From Sorangium sp051521495 (lineage in GTDB: Bacteria > Myxococcota_A > Polyangia > Polyangiales > Polyangiaceae), in assembly GCF_051521495.1 (NCBI RefSeq), contig NZ_CP150355.1, positions 10,664,001-10,728,000 on the forward strand: DNA of 64,000 bases. Reading direction: 5' to 3'. Below are positions 8,006-15,825 of the stretch, piece by piece. The notes beneath the pieces were generated by a model, which worked only from the letters and a program-made list of their open reading frames with translations, did not search any database and was not told the DNA's origin. Every line of letters begins with the position of its first letter. Position 1 is the stretch's first letter. The position numbers and the translations under genes were made by a program.

Positions 8006-8623
8006 ATGACGACCCGGCACCACCTTCCTGTCGCCCACGAGCAAAGCATCGAGGGGCTCACCGTGTCCAGTGCGTCCCGAGCGGACGTGCCCTGGAACGG
8101 GGGCTGCGCCGAGGTTGAGGACGACGAGCGGCTCCTCCAGGTAGGGGACATCGCCAAGGCGACCGGGAAGACCGTGCGGGCGATCCACCACTACGAAGAG
8201 GTGGGGCTGCTCGTACCGCACGCCCGCTCCAAGGGCCGCTACCGGCTCTACGACCAGGCGGCCCTCACCCGGGTCCGGTGGATCGGCAAGCTCCACGATC
8301 TCGGCCTGTCGCTGAGCCAGATCCAGCAGATCGTCTCGAGCTGGGAGTCGTCCTCGTCGGCCCCCGGCGCGATGGGGCAGATCCGGAGCGTCTACCAGCA
8401 GAAGCTCGAAGAGGTGCGGGAGCAGATCGCGCACCTCGAGACCCTCGAGCACGAGCTCGTCGCGAGCCTCGCCTACCTCGACACCTGCGAGACGTGCGAC
8501 CCGGCAGAGCTCGTCGCCGCCTGCACGAACTGTAACCACCACGACAAGAGCACGGCTGAGCCCGAGCTCGTCGCCGGGATCCGCGGCAATGGGCATTGCC
8601 GCCAGGGCTCGAATCACCGTTGA
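8006..8623 (+). CDS. MerR-family regulator with C-terminal four-cysteine cluster, head of isc operon
   Basis: 205 residues from the ATG at 8006. The MerR homology only begins near residue 43 (LLQVGDIAKATG), so a later GTG start is possible. The winged helix-turn-helix runs to about 110 (RAIHHYEEVGLL, then SKGRYRLYDQ), followed by a dimerising coiled coil (about 115-155). The tail has Cys161-x2-Cys164-x8-Cys173-x2-Cys176 followed by His178-His179. This is a four-thiol arrangement able to hold a metal or an Fe-S cluster, comparable in logic to SoxR's C-terminal cysteines but with different spacing. Its stop lies 11 bases before the iscS ATG, so it is co-transcribed with the ISC genes, in the position IscR occupies in gammaproteobacteria. 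A role as Fe-S or metal sensor is inference. Confidence 0.85.
   Translation: MTTRHHLPVAHEQSIEGLTVSSASRADVPWNGGCAEVEDDERLLQVGDIAKATGKTVRAIHHYEEVGLLVPHARSKGRYRLYDQAALTRVRWIGKLHDLGLSLSQIQQIVSSWESSSSAPGAMGQIRSVYQQKLEEVREQIAHLETLEHELVASLAYLDTCETCDPAELVAACTNCNHHDKSTAEPELVAGIRGNGHCRQGSNHR
8583..8602. promoter_or_regulatory. 9-bp-arm palindrome before iscS
   Basis: GCGGCAATG (8583-8591) is followed by two bases and its exact complement CATTGCCGC (8594-8602). It lies in the last codons of the MerR gene, 33 bases before the iscS ATG. The two-base spacing is too short for a relaxed RNA loop, so a second protein site or a chance palindrome is as likely as an attenuating hairpin. Confidence 0.4.
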
Positions 8624-8634
8624 GCGAGAACACC

Positions 8635-9858
8635 ATGGCTATCCAGCTTCCGATCTACATGGACTACCACGCGACGACGCCGGTCGATCCGCGTGTCCTC
8701 GACGCCATGCTGCCGTATTTCAACGGCAAATTCGGCAACGCCGCGAGCCGGAGCCACGTCTTCGGCTGGACGGCCGAGGAGGCGGTCGGCCACGCGCGCG
8801 AGACGCTCGCCAAGTTCATCGGCGCCTCGAACCCGAAGGAGATCGTCTTCACCTCCGGCGCAACCGAGAGCGACAACATCGCCATCAAGGGGGTCGCCGA
8901 GTTCTACAGGGACAAGGGCAACCACATCATCACGAGCGTCATCGAGCACAAGGCCGTGCTCGACACGTGCAAGCGGCTCGAGAAGCAGGGCTACGAGGTC
9001 ACCTACCTCAAGGTCGACAAGTACGGGATGGTCGACCCGGACGACGTCGCCAAGGCGATCACCGACAAGACGATCCTCGTCTCGATCATGCTCGCCAACA
9101 ACGAGGTCGGCACCGTCCAGCCCATCGCCGAGATCGGCAAGATCACGAAATCGAAGGGCGTCCTCTTCCACTCCGACGCGGTGCAGGGGGTCGGGAAGGT
9201 CCCCTTCAACGTCGAGCAGATGGGGGTCGACCTCGCGTCGGTGACGGCCCACAAGATCTACGGCCCGAAGGGCATCGGCTGCCTGTACGTGCGCAGGTCG
9301 AAGCCGCGCGTCCGCATCACCGCGCAGATGGACGGCGGAGGTCACGAGTTCGGCATGCGGTCCGGCACGCTCAACGTGCCTGGCATCGTCGGGTTCGCCA
9401 AGGCAGCCGAGATCCTCATCGAGGAGGGCGAGGCGGAGTCCGCGCGCATCCTGTCGCTGCGCGAGCGGCTCAAGAGCCGGCTCTGGAAGGAGCTCGACGC
9501 CATCCAGCTGAACGGCTCGCCCGATCGGCGGCTGCCGGGCAACCTCAACGTGTCGTTCAGCTTCGTCGAGGGCGAAGCCATGATGATGGCTATCAAGGAT
9601 GTGGCGGTCTCCAGCGGCTCGGCCTGCACGAGCGCCAGCCTGGAGCCGTCGTACGTCCTCCACGCGATGGGCATCGGCGACGACCTCGCCCACTCGTCCA
9701 TCCGGTTCGGGCTCGGGCGCTTCACCACCGAGGAGGAGGTCGACTACGTGGCCGACCTCGTGATCCGGAAGGTGAACAAGCTGCGCGACATGTCGCCGCT
9801 CTACGAGATGCACAAAGAGGGCATCGATCTGAACTCCGTGCAGTGGGCGGCCCACTGA
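8635..9858 (+). CDS. iscS: Cysteine desulfurase IscS
   Basis: 407 residues; class V aminotransferase that takes sulfur from L-cysteine as an enzyme persulfide and passes it to IscU. The start at 8635 begins MAIQLPIYMDYHATTPVD, the family N-terminus; an upstream in-frame ATG at 8596 would only add unrelated residues. The PLP-binding lysine is Lys207 in AHKIYGPKG. The catalytic cysteine is Cys331 in SSGSACTSASLEP, on the mobile loop. Length and spacing match E. coli IscS (404 residues, Lys206, Cys328). First enzyme gene of the isc operon. Confidence 0.97.
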   Translation: MAIQLPIYMDYHATTPVDPRVLDAMLPYFNGKFGNAASRSHVFGWTAEEAVGHARETLAKFIGASNPKEIVFTSGATESDNIAIKGVAEFYRDKGNHIITSVIEHKAVLDTCKRLEKQGYEVTYLKVDKYGMVDPDDVAKAITDKTILVSIMLANNEVGTVQPIAEIGKITKSKGVLFHSDAVQGVGKVPFNVEQMGVDLASVTAHKIYGPKGIGCLYVRRSKPRVRITAQMDGGGHEFGMRSGTLNVPGIVGFAKAAEILIEEGEAESARILSLRERLKSRLWKELDAIQLNGSPDRRLPGNLNVSFSFVEGEAMMMAIKDVAVSSGSACTSASLEPSYVLHAMGIGDDLAHSSIRFGLGRFTTEEEVDYVADLVIRKVNKLRDMSPLYEMHKEGIDLNSVQWAAH

Positions 9859-9929
9859 CGAGCGGCGCGGCGGCGCCGGCCCGCCAGAGCAAGGTTTCGA
9901 GACGAAAGGAAACGGTCGAGGAGAGAGCC

Positions 9930-10388
9930 ATGGCATACAGCGATAAGGTCATCGAGCACTACGAGAACCCTCAGAACGTCGGCACGCTCGACAAGAATGA
10001 CGAGCGCGTAGGCACCGGGCTCGTCGGCGCTCCGGCCTGCGGCGACGTCATGCGCTTGCAGATCAAGGTCGGTGAGGGCGGCGTCATCGAGGACGCGAAG
10101 TTCAAGACGTTCGGCTGCGGGTCGGCCATCGCGTCGTCGTCGCTCGCGACCGAGTGGCTGAAGGGCAAGACGATCGATGAGGCCGAGACGATCAAGAACA
10201 GCATGATCGCCGAGGAGCTCCACCTGCCCCCCGTGAAGATCCATTGCTCGGTCCTCGCCGAGGACGCGATCAAGAGCGCCATCGCCGACTTCCGGGCCAA
10301 GCAGCAGGCGAAGAAGGAGCTCGCCGGCGCGGCGCCCTCGGGCCCCGCCGCGGCAGCCACGGCCGCCGCTCCAGCGAGCGCAGAGTAA
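9930..10388 (+). CDS. iscU: Fe-S cluster scaffold IscU
   Basis: 152 residues; the scaffold on which [2Fe-2S] clusters are built. Cys37, Cys63 and Cys106 and the assembly-controlling Asp39 (APACGD) are all present. The HscA recognition motif LPPVK occurs at 99-103, as in E. coli. The final 25 residues are an Ala/Pro-rich tail absent from the roughly 128-residue standard protein. The start at 9930 follows GAGGAGAG. It is 71 bp after iscS in the same operon. Confidence 0.97.
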   Translation: MAYSDKVIEHYENPQNVGTLDKNDERVGTGLVGAPACGDVMRLQIKVGEGGVIEDAKFKTFGCGSAIASSSLATEWLKGKTIDEAETIKNSMIAEELHLPPVKIHCSVLAEDAIKSAIADFRAKQQAKKELAGAAPSGPAAAATAAAPASAE

Positions 10389-10444
10389 CAGCGCCGGGCT
10401 TCGGGACGCGGAGGCGCGCCACAGCACCGGAGAGGGAACGACCC

Positions 10445-10909
10445 ATGCAGAGCAGCGAGGAGACGATCACGACGAAGGCGGCGGACACCGGGCCGCACGC
10501 GACGGACGCCGCGCCCGCGCGCAGCGATGGGGCCGCGGGAGAGGCGGAGACCAAGTCGAAGCGGACGCTCTCGGTGAGCGACGCCGCGGTGAACGCCATC
10601 CGGGCGCAGCTCGCCAAGCGCGGCACGCCCGAGGGCGCCATCCGGGTCGGGATCCGCGGCGGCGGCTGCTCGGGGTTCTCCTACGTCATCGAGTTCGATG
10701 ACAAGCGGCCCCGGTCCGGCGATCTCGTCCTGGAGTTCGCCGAGCCGGACAAGGCGACCGTGCGCGTCTTCTGCGACAAGAAGAGCATCCTCTACCTGGG
10801 CGGCTCGGTGCTCGACTGGGAGAAGACGCTCATGTACCAGGGCTTCAAGTTCAAGAACCCGCACGAGGCGACGCGCTGCGGCTGCGGGCACTCGTTCACG
10901 GTGGCCTGA
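10445..10909 (+). CDS. iscA: A-type Fe-S carrier IscA
   Basis: 154 residues; HesB/IscA-family protein that accepts or delivers Fe-S clusters or iron. The three conserved cysteines are Cys75 (GGGCSGFSY) and Cys145/Cys147 (CGCGHSF) near the C-terminus. The first 40 residues are a polar, Thr/Ala-rich extension not found in the roughly 107-residue canonical IscA. GGAGAGGG precedes the ATG. It lies between iscU and hscB. Confidence 0.93.
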   Translation: MQSSEETITTKAADTGPHATDAAPARSDGAAGEAETKSKRTLSVSDAAVNAIRAQLAKRGTPEGAIRVGIRGGGCSGFSYVIEFDDKRPRSGDLVLEFAEPDKATVRVFCDKKSILYLGGSVLDWEKTLMYQGFKFKNPHEATRCGCGHSFTVA

Positions 10910-10964
10910 GCCGCCGCAGGGAGCGCCCGCCTCCGTCGCCGAGGCGCCTTCCCGAGAGCACGCG

Positions 10965-11501
10965 ATGACCGATCCCTTCGATACCCTAGGCGTCGAGCCT
11001 CGGTTCGACCTCGACCTGCGCACGCTGGAGCAGCGCCACCGCGATCTCTCCCGCGCGCTCCACCCCGATCGCTACGCGGGCGCTCCCCCGGCCGAGCGCC
11101 GGCTCGCGCTCGGCCGCGCGATCGAGGCGAACGATGCCCTGCGCGTCCTCCGGGATCCGATCCGCCGGGCCGAGGCGCTGCTCCAGCGCGCCGGGCTCGC
11201 GCGGGGCGAGGAGGACGAGCAGAAGGCCTCCCCCGCCCTGCTCATGGAGATGATGGAGTCGCGCGAGGAGCTCGCCGAGGCGGCAAAGGGGCACGATCCC
11301 GCGCGGATCGCGCGGCTCGGCGAGGCGATGCGCGCGCGCGAGCAGGCGACCCTCACCGCCATCCAGGGCGCCTTCGCCGCAGCGGGGAACGACCCGCACC
11401 AGCTGAAGGGCGTGCTCGCCTTGCTCAGCGAGCTCCGCTACATCCGGCGGTTCCTCGATGAAGTGAGCGCAATCGAAGAAGAACTCGCAGAATTGAAATG
11501 A
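10965..11501 (+). CDS. hscB: Co-chaperone HscB (J-domain)
   Basis: 178 residues. The N-terminal J domain carries the HPD tripeptide at 33-35 (RALHPDRY). The C-terminal three-helix bundle, which in E. coli binds IscU, covers about 95-178. It recruits IscU to HscA and stimulates its ATPase. Its stop codon overlaps the hscA ATG by four bases (ATGA), so the two partners are translationally coupled. Confidence 0.93.
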   Translation: MTDPFDTLGVEPRFDLDLRTLEQRHRDLSRALHPDRYAGAPPAERRLALGRAIEANDALRVLRDPIRRAEALLQRAGLARGEEDEQKASPALLMEMMESREELAEAAKGHDPARIARLGEAMRAREQATLTAIQGAFAAAGNDPHQLKGVLALLSELRYIRRFLDEVSAIEEELAELK

Positions 11502-13504
11502 CCCTCCTCGAAATTTTCGACCCCAAGGCAAGGCCCAGCCCGATCGGCATCGATCTCGGGACGACGAACTCGCTGGTCGCCCGCGTGCGCGACGGCCGCC
11601 CGGTGGTCATCGACGACTGCAACGGAGAGCGGCTCGTGCCGTCGGTGGTGCACTACGACGAGCGCGGCCGCACGGTCGTGGGCGACAGCGCGCGGCGGCT
11701 CGCACAGAGCCACCCCCGCGAGACCATCGTCAGCGTGAAGCGCTTCATGGGCCGCGGCGCGAACGACCCGGAGACGCGGCGGCTCGGACCGTACGAGTTC
11801 GTGGAGCCGAAGGGCCCCGAGGACGCGAAGAGCGTGCGCTTCAAGGTGCGGGACACGGTCGTGACGCCCGTCGAGGTGTCGGCGGAGATCTTGAAGGAGC
11901 TCCGCACCTCGGCGGAGCGCGAGCTCCGGTCCGTGGGCGGCGCGGTGATCACGGTGCCGGCGTACTTCGACGACGCCCAGCGGCAGGCGACCAAGGACGC
12001 GGGCCGGCTGGCCGGGCTGGAGGTGCTGCGCCTTCTCAACGAGCCGACCGCCGCGGCGCTCGCGTACGGGCTCGACAAGCAGCAAAACGGCCTGTTCGCC
12101 GTGTACGACCTCGGCGGCGGGACGTTCGACGTCACCGTGCTCCTGCTCGACAACGGGGTCTTCCAGGTGAAGTCGACCGGGGGCGACAGCTCGCTCGGCG
12201 GCGACGACATGGACAGGGCGCTCGCGGAGCGGCTGCTCCAGGAGATGGGGGCGACACGGCGCACGCCCGAGGTGGTGCGGCTCGCGCTCGACACCGCCCG
12301 CAGCATCAAGCACGCGCTGACCGACGTGACGCAGGTCGAGATCGAGCTGCCCGTGCAGGCGGGCGAGGCGACCGACAGCCCTGCGTCGAAGCTGGTCACC
12401 GTGACCCGCGACGAGCTGAACGCGCTCATCACGCCGCTCCTGGAGCGCACGGGCGCCGCGTGCCGCCGCGCGCTCCGGGACGCGGGCGTCCAGGCCGCGG
12501 ACCTCGACGGCGTGATCCTCGTGGGCGGCGCGACGCGCGTGCCCCACGTGCGCGACTACGTCGCGCGCCTCTTCGGCAAGGAGCCGCTCAAGGACATCGA
12601 TCCGGAGGAGGTCGTCGCGCTGGGCGCGGCCATCCAGGCGGACATCCTGGCAGGCTCGATGGAGCGCGCGGACGAGGTGCTCCTGCTCGACGTGCTGCCG
12701 CTGTCGCTCGGCATCGAGACGATGGGCGGCGTCGCCGAGAAGATCCTGCCGAGGAACACGACGATCCCGGCCGGGGCGCGGCAGGTCTTCACGACCTATG
12801 CGGACAACCAGACCGGGTTCGATCTGCACATCGTGCAGGGCGAGCGGGAGCTCGCCGCCGACTGCCGGTCGCTCGCGCGCTTCGTGCTGAAGGGGATCCC
12901 GCCGATGCCCGCGGGCATGGCGCGGCTCGAGGTGACGTTCCGCGTGGACGCCGACGGCCTGCTCGGCGTGACCGCGCGCGAGCTGACGACGGGGGTCGAG
13001 CAGAAGGTCGAGGTCAAGCCGAGCTACGGGCTGACCGATGAGGAGGTGGAGAACATGCTCCTCGCGGCGCTGGACCACGGCGAGGAGGACCTGCTCAAGC
13101 GCCGGCTGGTCGAGGCGCGGGTCGAGGGCGAGCGCGTGGCGATGGCGACGCGCAAGGCGCTCTCCGCGGACGCCGATCTGCTCGAGCCAGGCGAGCGCGA
13201 GGCGATCGAGGGCGCGCTGAGGGGCCTCGACGCGGCGATCCGCGGGGACAAGCCGGCGCTGATCCTCGCGCGCACGGAGGCGCTCGACGAGGCGACGCAC
13301 GGGTGGGCGGGGCGGCGGATGGACCGCGCCGTGGCCAGGGCGATCGCGGGCAAGCAGGTCGAGGACGTCGAGGCGAAGGTCGCCGCGGCGAAGGGCGTGG
13401 ACGCGCACCTGTCCGAGCACGCAGGGGGCGACGCGAGCCACGCGCCGGCCGAGGCGGGCGGCGTGAGCCCGGCGAGGGCCGGCGTCGAGGCGAGGAGGAG
13501 CTGA
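11498..13504 (+). CDS. hscA: Hsp70-type chaperone HscA
   Basis: 668 residues. The nucleotide-binding domain starts with IGIDLGTTNSLVARV and includes the phosphate-2 motif YDLGGGTFDVTVLLL and the adenosine motif LVGGATRVP. The substrate-binding domain follows and should hold the LPPVK peptide of IscU. A C-terminal tail rich in Ala/Glu/Gly (about 50 residues) makes it longer than E. coli HscA (616). It overlaps hscB (ATGA) and fdx (TGATG). It releases clusters from IscU in an ATP-dependent manner. Confidence 0.94.
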   Translation: MTLLEIFDPKARPSPIGIDLGTTNSLVARVRDGRPVVIDDCNGERLVPSVVHYDERGRTVVGDSARRLAQSHPRETIVSVKRFMGRGANDPETRRLGPYEFVEPKGPEDAKSVRFKVRDTVVTPVEVSAEILKELRTSAERELRSVGGAVITVPAYFDDAQRQATKDAGRLAGLEVLRLLNEPTAAALAYGLDKQQNGLFAVYDLGGGTFDVTVLLLDNGVFQVKSTGGDSSLGGDDMDRALAERLLQEMGATRRTPEVVRLALDTARSIKHALTDVTQVEIELPVQAGEATDSPASKLVTVTRDELNALITPLLERTGAACRRALRDAGVQAADLDGVILVGGATRVPHVRDYVARLFGKEPLKDIDPEEVVALGAAIQADILAGSMERADEVLLLDVLPLSLGIETMGGVAEKILPRNTTIPAGARQVFTTYADNQTGFDLHIVQGERELAADCRSLARFVLKGIPPMPAGMARLEVTFRVDADGLLGVTARELTTGVEQKVEVKPSYGLTDEEVENMLLAALDHGEEDLLKRRLVEARVEGERVAMATRKALSADADLLEPGEREAIEGALRGLDAAIRGDKPALILARTEALDEATHGWAGRRMDRAVARAIAGKQVEDVEAKVAAAKGVDAHLSEHAGGDASHAPAEAGGVSPARAGVEARRS

Positions 13505-13860
13505 TGGCCAAGATCCGATTTCTGGCTCATGGCCGCACATGGGAGGTCGAGGCCCCGGTGGGCTCGACCGTCCTCCAGGCCTCGAAGTCCGTGGGCGCGC
13601 CCGAGGGCGACGCGTGCGGCGGCGTCTGCGCGTGCTCCACGTGCCACGTCTACGTCACGAAGGGGCGCGAGCTCCTCAGCGAGGCCGAGGAGGACGAGGA
13701 GGACATCCTCGACAAGGCCTTCGACGTGCGGTCGGCGAGCCGCCTCGGCTGCCAGGCGACGATCTTGAGGGACGGCGAGATCGAGGCGGAGATCTCTCGC
13801 GAGAGCCTCGACGCTTTCTACAACGAGCACCCGAACGTGCAGGATCCGCGCAAGGGCTGA
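13504..13860 (+). CDS. fdx: ISC-type [2Fe-2S] ferredoxin
   Basis: 118 residues; supplies electrons during cluster assembly. Cluster ligands Cys38-x5-Cys44-x2-Cys47 and Cys83 (RLGCQAT) match adrenodoxin/Fdx-type spacing. The additional Cys42 corresponds to the functionally important extra cysteine of E. coli Fdx (the CxxxCACxTC pattern). The start codon overlaps the hscA stop as TGATG. Last gene of the operon; a terminator-like hairpin spans its stop codon. No IscX-like gene follows. Confidence 0.95.
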   Translation: MAKIRFLAHGRTWEVEAPVGSTVLQASKSVGAPEGDACGGVCACSTCHVYVTKGRELLSEAEEDEEDILDKAFDVRSASRLGCQATILRDGEIEAEISRESLDAFYNEHPNVQDPRKG

Positions 13861-13871
13861 GCCCTTTGCGC
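13848..13871 (+). terminator. Hairpin over the fdx stop codon
   Basis: GCGCAAGGGC (13848-13857) pairs with GCCCTTTGCGC (13861-13871) with one bulged T. The stop codon TGA is the three-base loop. No U-tract follows. Its position at the end of the six-gene isc run suggests a terminator or 3'-end stabiliser. Confidence 0.45.
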
Positions 13872-13913
13872 GCGCCGACCGGCCCGATCAGCGCGCAGCG
13901 ACGAGGGAGACGC

Positions 13914-14339
13914 CTACGGAGGCGGTCTCACCTTGGCGGTCGACGCCTTCGGCTCGCGCTGCGCGGGCTGCGGGTTTCGGAGCTTGTCCAGCTCGGTGCG
14001 GGCCTCGGTGGCGATGCGGCGAGCGATGTGGGCGAAGGCCGAGGCGGCCTCCTGGGCGGGCGGCGTCGAGACGATCGCGACGAGGTGCTGCGCGGCCGTC
14101 TTCCGGCCGATGGGGACGAGGAAGAAGGTCAGGGCGGCGAGGAGGAACACGACGCCGTTCGTGAGGCGCTTGAAGAACTCGCCGACCACAGGCGCGAAGC
14201 GTAGATGGAGCGATCGGCCGGGGCCCAGTTCTCGGGGGCCTTTCGCCCCTCTGCCGGGCGCGGCTCCCCGCGCCAGGCCGAGCGCGACGTCCGCCGCCTG
14301 CGCCCAGCAGCGCCCGAGGCGCTGCTCGTGAGCGCCCAT
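13914..14339 (-). CDS. Small membrane protein of unknown function
   Basis: Up to 141 residues. Only the part from about FAPVVGEFFKRL onward looks protein-like, so a GTG at 14189 (91 residues) may be the true start. One strongly hydrophobic segment (GVVFLLAALTFFLVPIG) is followed by a helical, charged cytosolic-type tail ending in a Pro-rich stretch. No family recognised. It is convergent with the isc operon and shares the short space after fdx. Confidence 0.45.
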   Translation of the reverse strand: MGAHEQRLGRCWAQAADVALGLARGAAPGRGAKGPRELGPGRSLHLRFAPVVGEFFKRLTNGVVFLLAALTFFLVPIGRKTAAQHLVAIVSTPPAQEAASAFAHIARRIATEARTELDKLRNPQPAQREPKASTAKVRPPP

Positions 14340-14593
14340 CAGCTCCGCTGCGCCGTCGCACGAACCGAAGGGGCTGATCGGACCGGCGCTGCGCCAGACG
14401 CGCCGCGCGCCAGACGTGGACGCTCAGCGGCGCGCCCCACGCTCGCTGCCCCTTGCCAGAGCGCCGGTGTCTCACGACAAACGACGGGCGGCTCTATCAG
14501 CGGCGCCGAGCAGTGGAGTCCGGGGGCCGCCCCGGGACGATGGATCGCTCGGCACGGCCGCCCGGAGAGAGCCGGGACAAGGAGGGGACGGAG

Positions 14594-15148
14594 ATGCTCA
14601 AGCCTGTTCTGTTCGCCATCATCATGGGAGCCGCATCCTTGCCGGCCTCTGCAGCTGCGCAGGGGCAAGGCCAGACAGGGCAGCACGCCCAGGCCAGCCA
14701 AACCAAGCTCAGCGAGTCGGACAAGGAGTTCATCGAGAAGGCTGGCCAGGGAGGGCTCCTCGAGGTGCGGCTCGGTCAGCTCGCGCAGCAGCGCTCCGCG
14801 AGCCCGGAAGTGAAGCGCTTCGGGCAGCGGATGATCGACGACCACACGGCGCTGAACAAGCGGCTCGCGGACCTCGCGCAGCGCAAGGGCGTGCTCGTGC
14901 CGAAGGAGCTCGCGCAGAAACACCGCGATGAGGTCGACAAGCTGTCCAAGAAGACAGGGGCCGAGTTCGACCGGGATTACATGAGCAGGATGGTCGACGA
15001 CCACGAGAGCGACGTCGCGGAGTTCGAGAAGGCCTCGAAGGAGGCGAAGGACGCCGACCTGAAGAGCTTCGCCACCGCGTCGGTGCCCCAGCTACGGGAG
15101 CACCTCGTGCAGGCGAGGCAGGTCCACGACAAGGTGAAGGGGAAGTAG
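14594..15148 (+). CDS. Secreted DUF4142-family protein
   Basis: 184 residues from an ATG nine bases after AAGGAGGGG. Residues 1-22 form a signal peptide ending near AAAQG. The remainder is all helix with the DUF4142 repeats: SDKEFIEKAGQGGLLEVRLGQLA, then FGQRMIDDHTALNKRL, and again DYMSRMVDDHESDVAEFEKAS. The paired His in the DDH motifs is typical of this ferritin-like four-helix family. It is periplasmic or outer-membrane associated, with unknown role (stress-related in some species). Convergent with the RdgC-like module. Confidence 0.85.
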   Translation: MLKPVLFAIIMGAASLPASAAAQGQGQTGQHAQASQTKLSESDKEFIEKAGQGGLLEVRLGQLAQQRSASPEVKRFGQRMIDDHTALNKRLADLAQRKGVLVPKELAQKHRDEVDKLSKKTGAEFDRDYMSRMVDDHESDVAEFEKASKEAKDADLKSFATASVPQLREHLVQARQVHDKVKGK

Positions 15149-15154
15149 CGCCGC

Positions 15155-15201
15155 GCGCGCCGGCCCTCTGCGGCGTGGCTGGCGCACGGCCGCCGGCGCG
15201 C
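15155..15201. terminator. Bidirectional stem between convergent genes
   Basis: GCGCGCCGGC (15155-15164) and its exact complement GCCGGCGCGC (15192-15201) flank a 27-base loop. The stem fills the space between the DUF4142 stop (15148) and the RdgC-partner stop (15202). It could end transcripts from both sides; neither side has a T-run. Confidence 0.4.
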
Positions 15202-15825
15202 TCAGGCGACCACGCGCGCCGCACGCTCGGGCGCCGCCGGCGGCGGGGTCGTCCTCGACCTCGCCGCGCCGCGGACGGGCGCGAGCTTGGCCCGGAGCTT
15301 CTGGTACGCGGCCGTGTCGACCGGCTCGCCTCGGACCCAGGCGCGGAGGAACGGCACCACCCCGGGCTCCCAGGCGGCCCCGAGGCGGAGCGCGAGGAAC
15401 TCGCCGTAGAGCGCGGTGAAGAGGGTCTCGAGCTCCTCGATGAGGTACATGCGCTCGTAGAACTGCTCGTCCGCCGCGTCCTTGACGACGCTCGGGATCT
15501 TCACGCCCGAGAGCGCGAACGCGTCGGCGTTGAACAGGAAGGCATACTCGAGCTCTCCGCGCGTGACGCGGACGCGCGCCTGCGAAGGGAGCTTGCCCTG
15601 GCGCAGCGCCTCATGGGCCTCGGGGGCGCTGCTCGGCGCCGCTCCCTTGAGCCGGCTCTGCTCCTTCTCCTGGACGAGCGTGATCTGCCCCTCGAGCCAG
15701 AGCTCGCAGACGCCGAGGGCGTCCAGGGAGAAGCGGCCCTCGAAGAGCTCGCTCTCGAACCAGAGCCAGACAAGGAATTCCCGGCCGACGAACCGGCGTT
15801 GCTCGATCAGCTCGGCGAGGCTCAC
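15202..15825 (-). CDS. RdgC-associated protein (C-terminal half of an RdgC-like module)
   Basis: 207 residues. It starts with the ATG that overlaps the stop of the RdgC-like gene (ATGA, 15822-15825). It contains FVGREFLVWLWFES near the N-terminus and FYERMYLIEELETLFTALYGEFLALRL in the C-terminal third. To my knowledge proteins with this pattern sit directly after short RdgC-like genes in myxobacteria and may act with them. The last 25 residues are Ala/Pro/Arg-rich. Function inferred only from the tight coupling; the biochemical role is unknown. Confidence 0.65.
   Translation of the reverse strand: MSLAELIEQRRFVGREFLVWLWFESELFEGRFSLDALGVCELWLEGQITLVQEKEQSRLKGAAPSSAPEAHEALRQGKLPSQARVRVTRGELEYAFLFNADAFALSGVKIPSVVKDAADEQFYERMYLIEELETLFTALYGEFLALRLGAAWEPGVVPFLRAWVRGEPVDTAAYQKLRAKLAPVRGAARSRTTPPPAAPERAARVVA

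Noticed and set aside
8589..9929. 599-codon plus frame ending at 10388
   Set aside because: Its first two thirds are another frame of iscS; IscU homology begins at the ATG 9930 with its own Shine-Dalgarno.
11438..13540. 700-codon minus-strand frame opposite hscA
   Set aside because: Shadow of hscA, which has clear Hsp70 motifs in the other strand.
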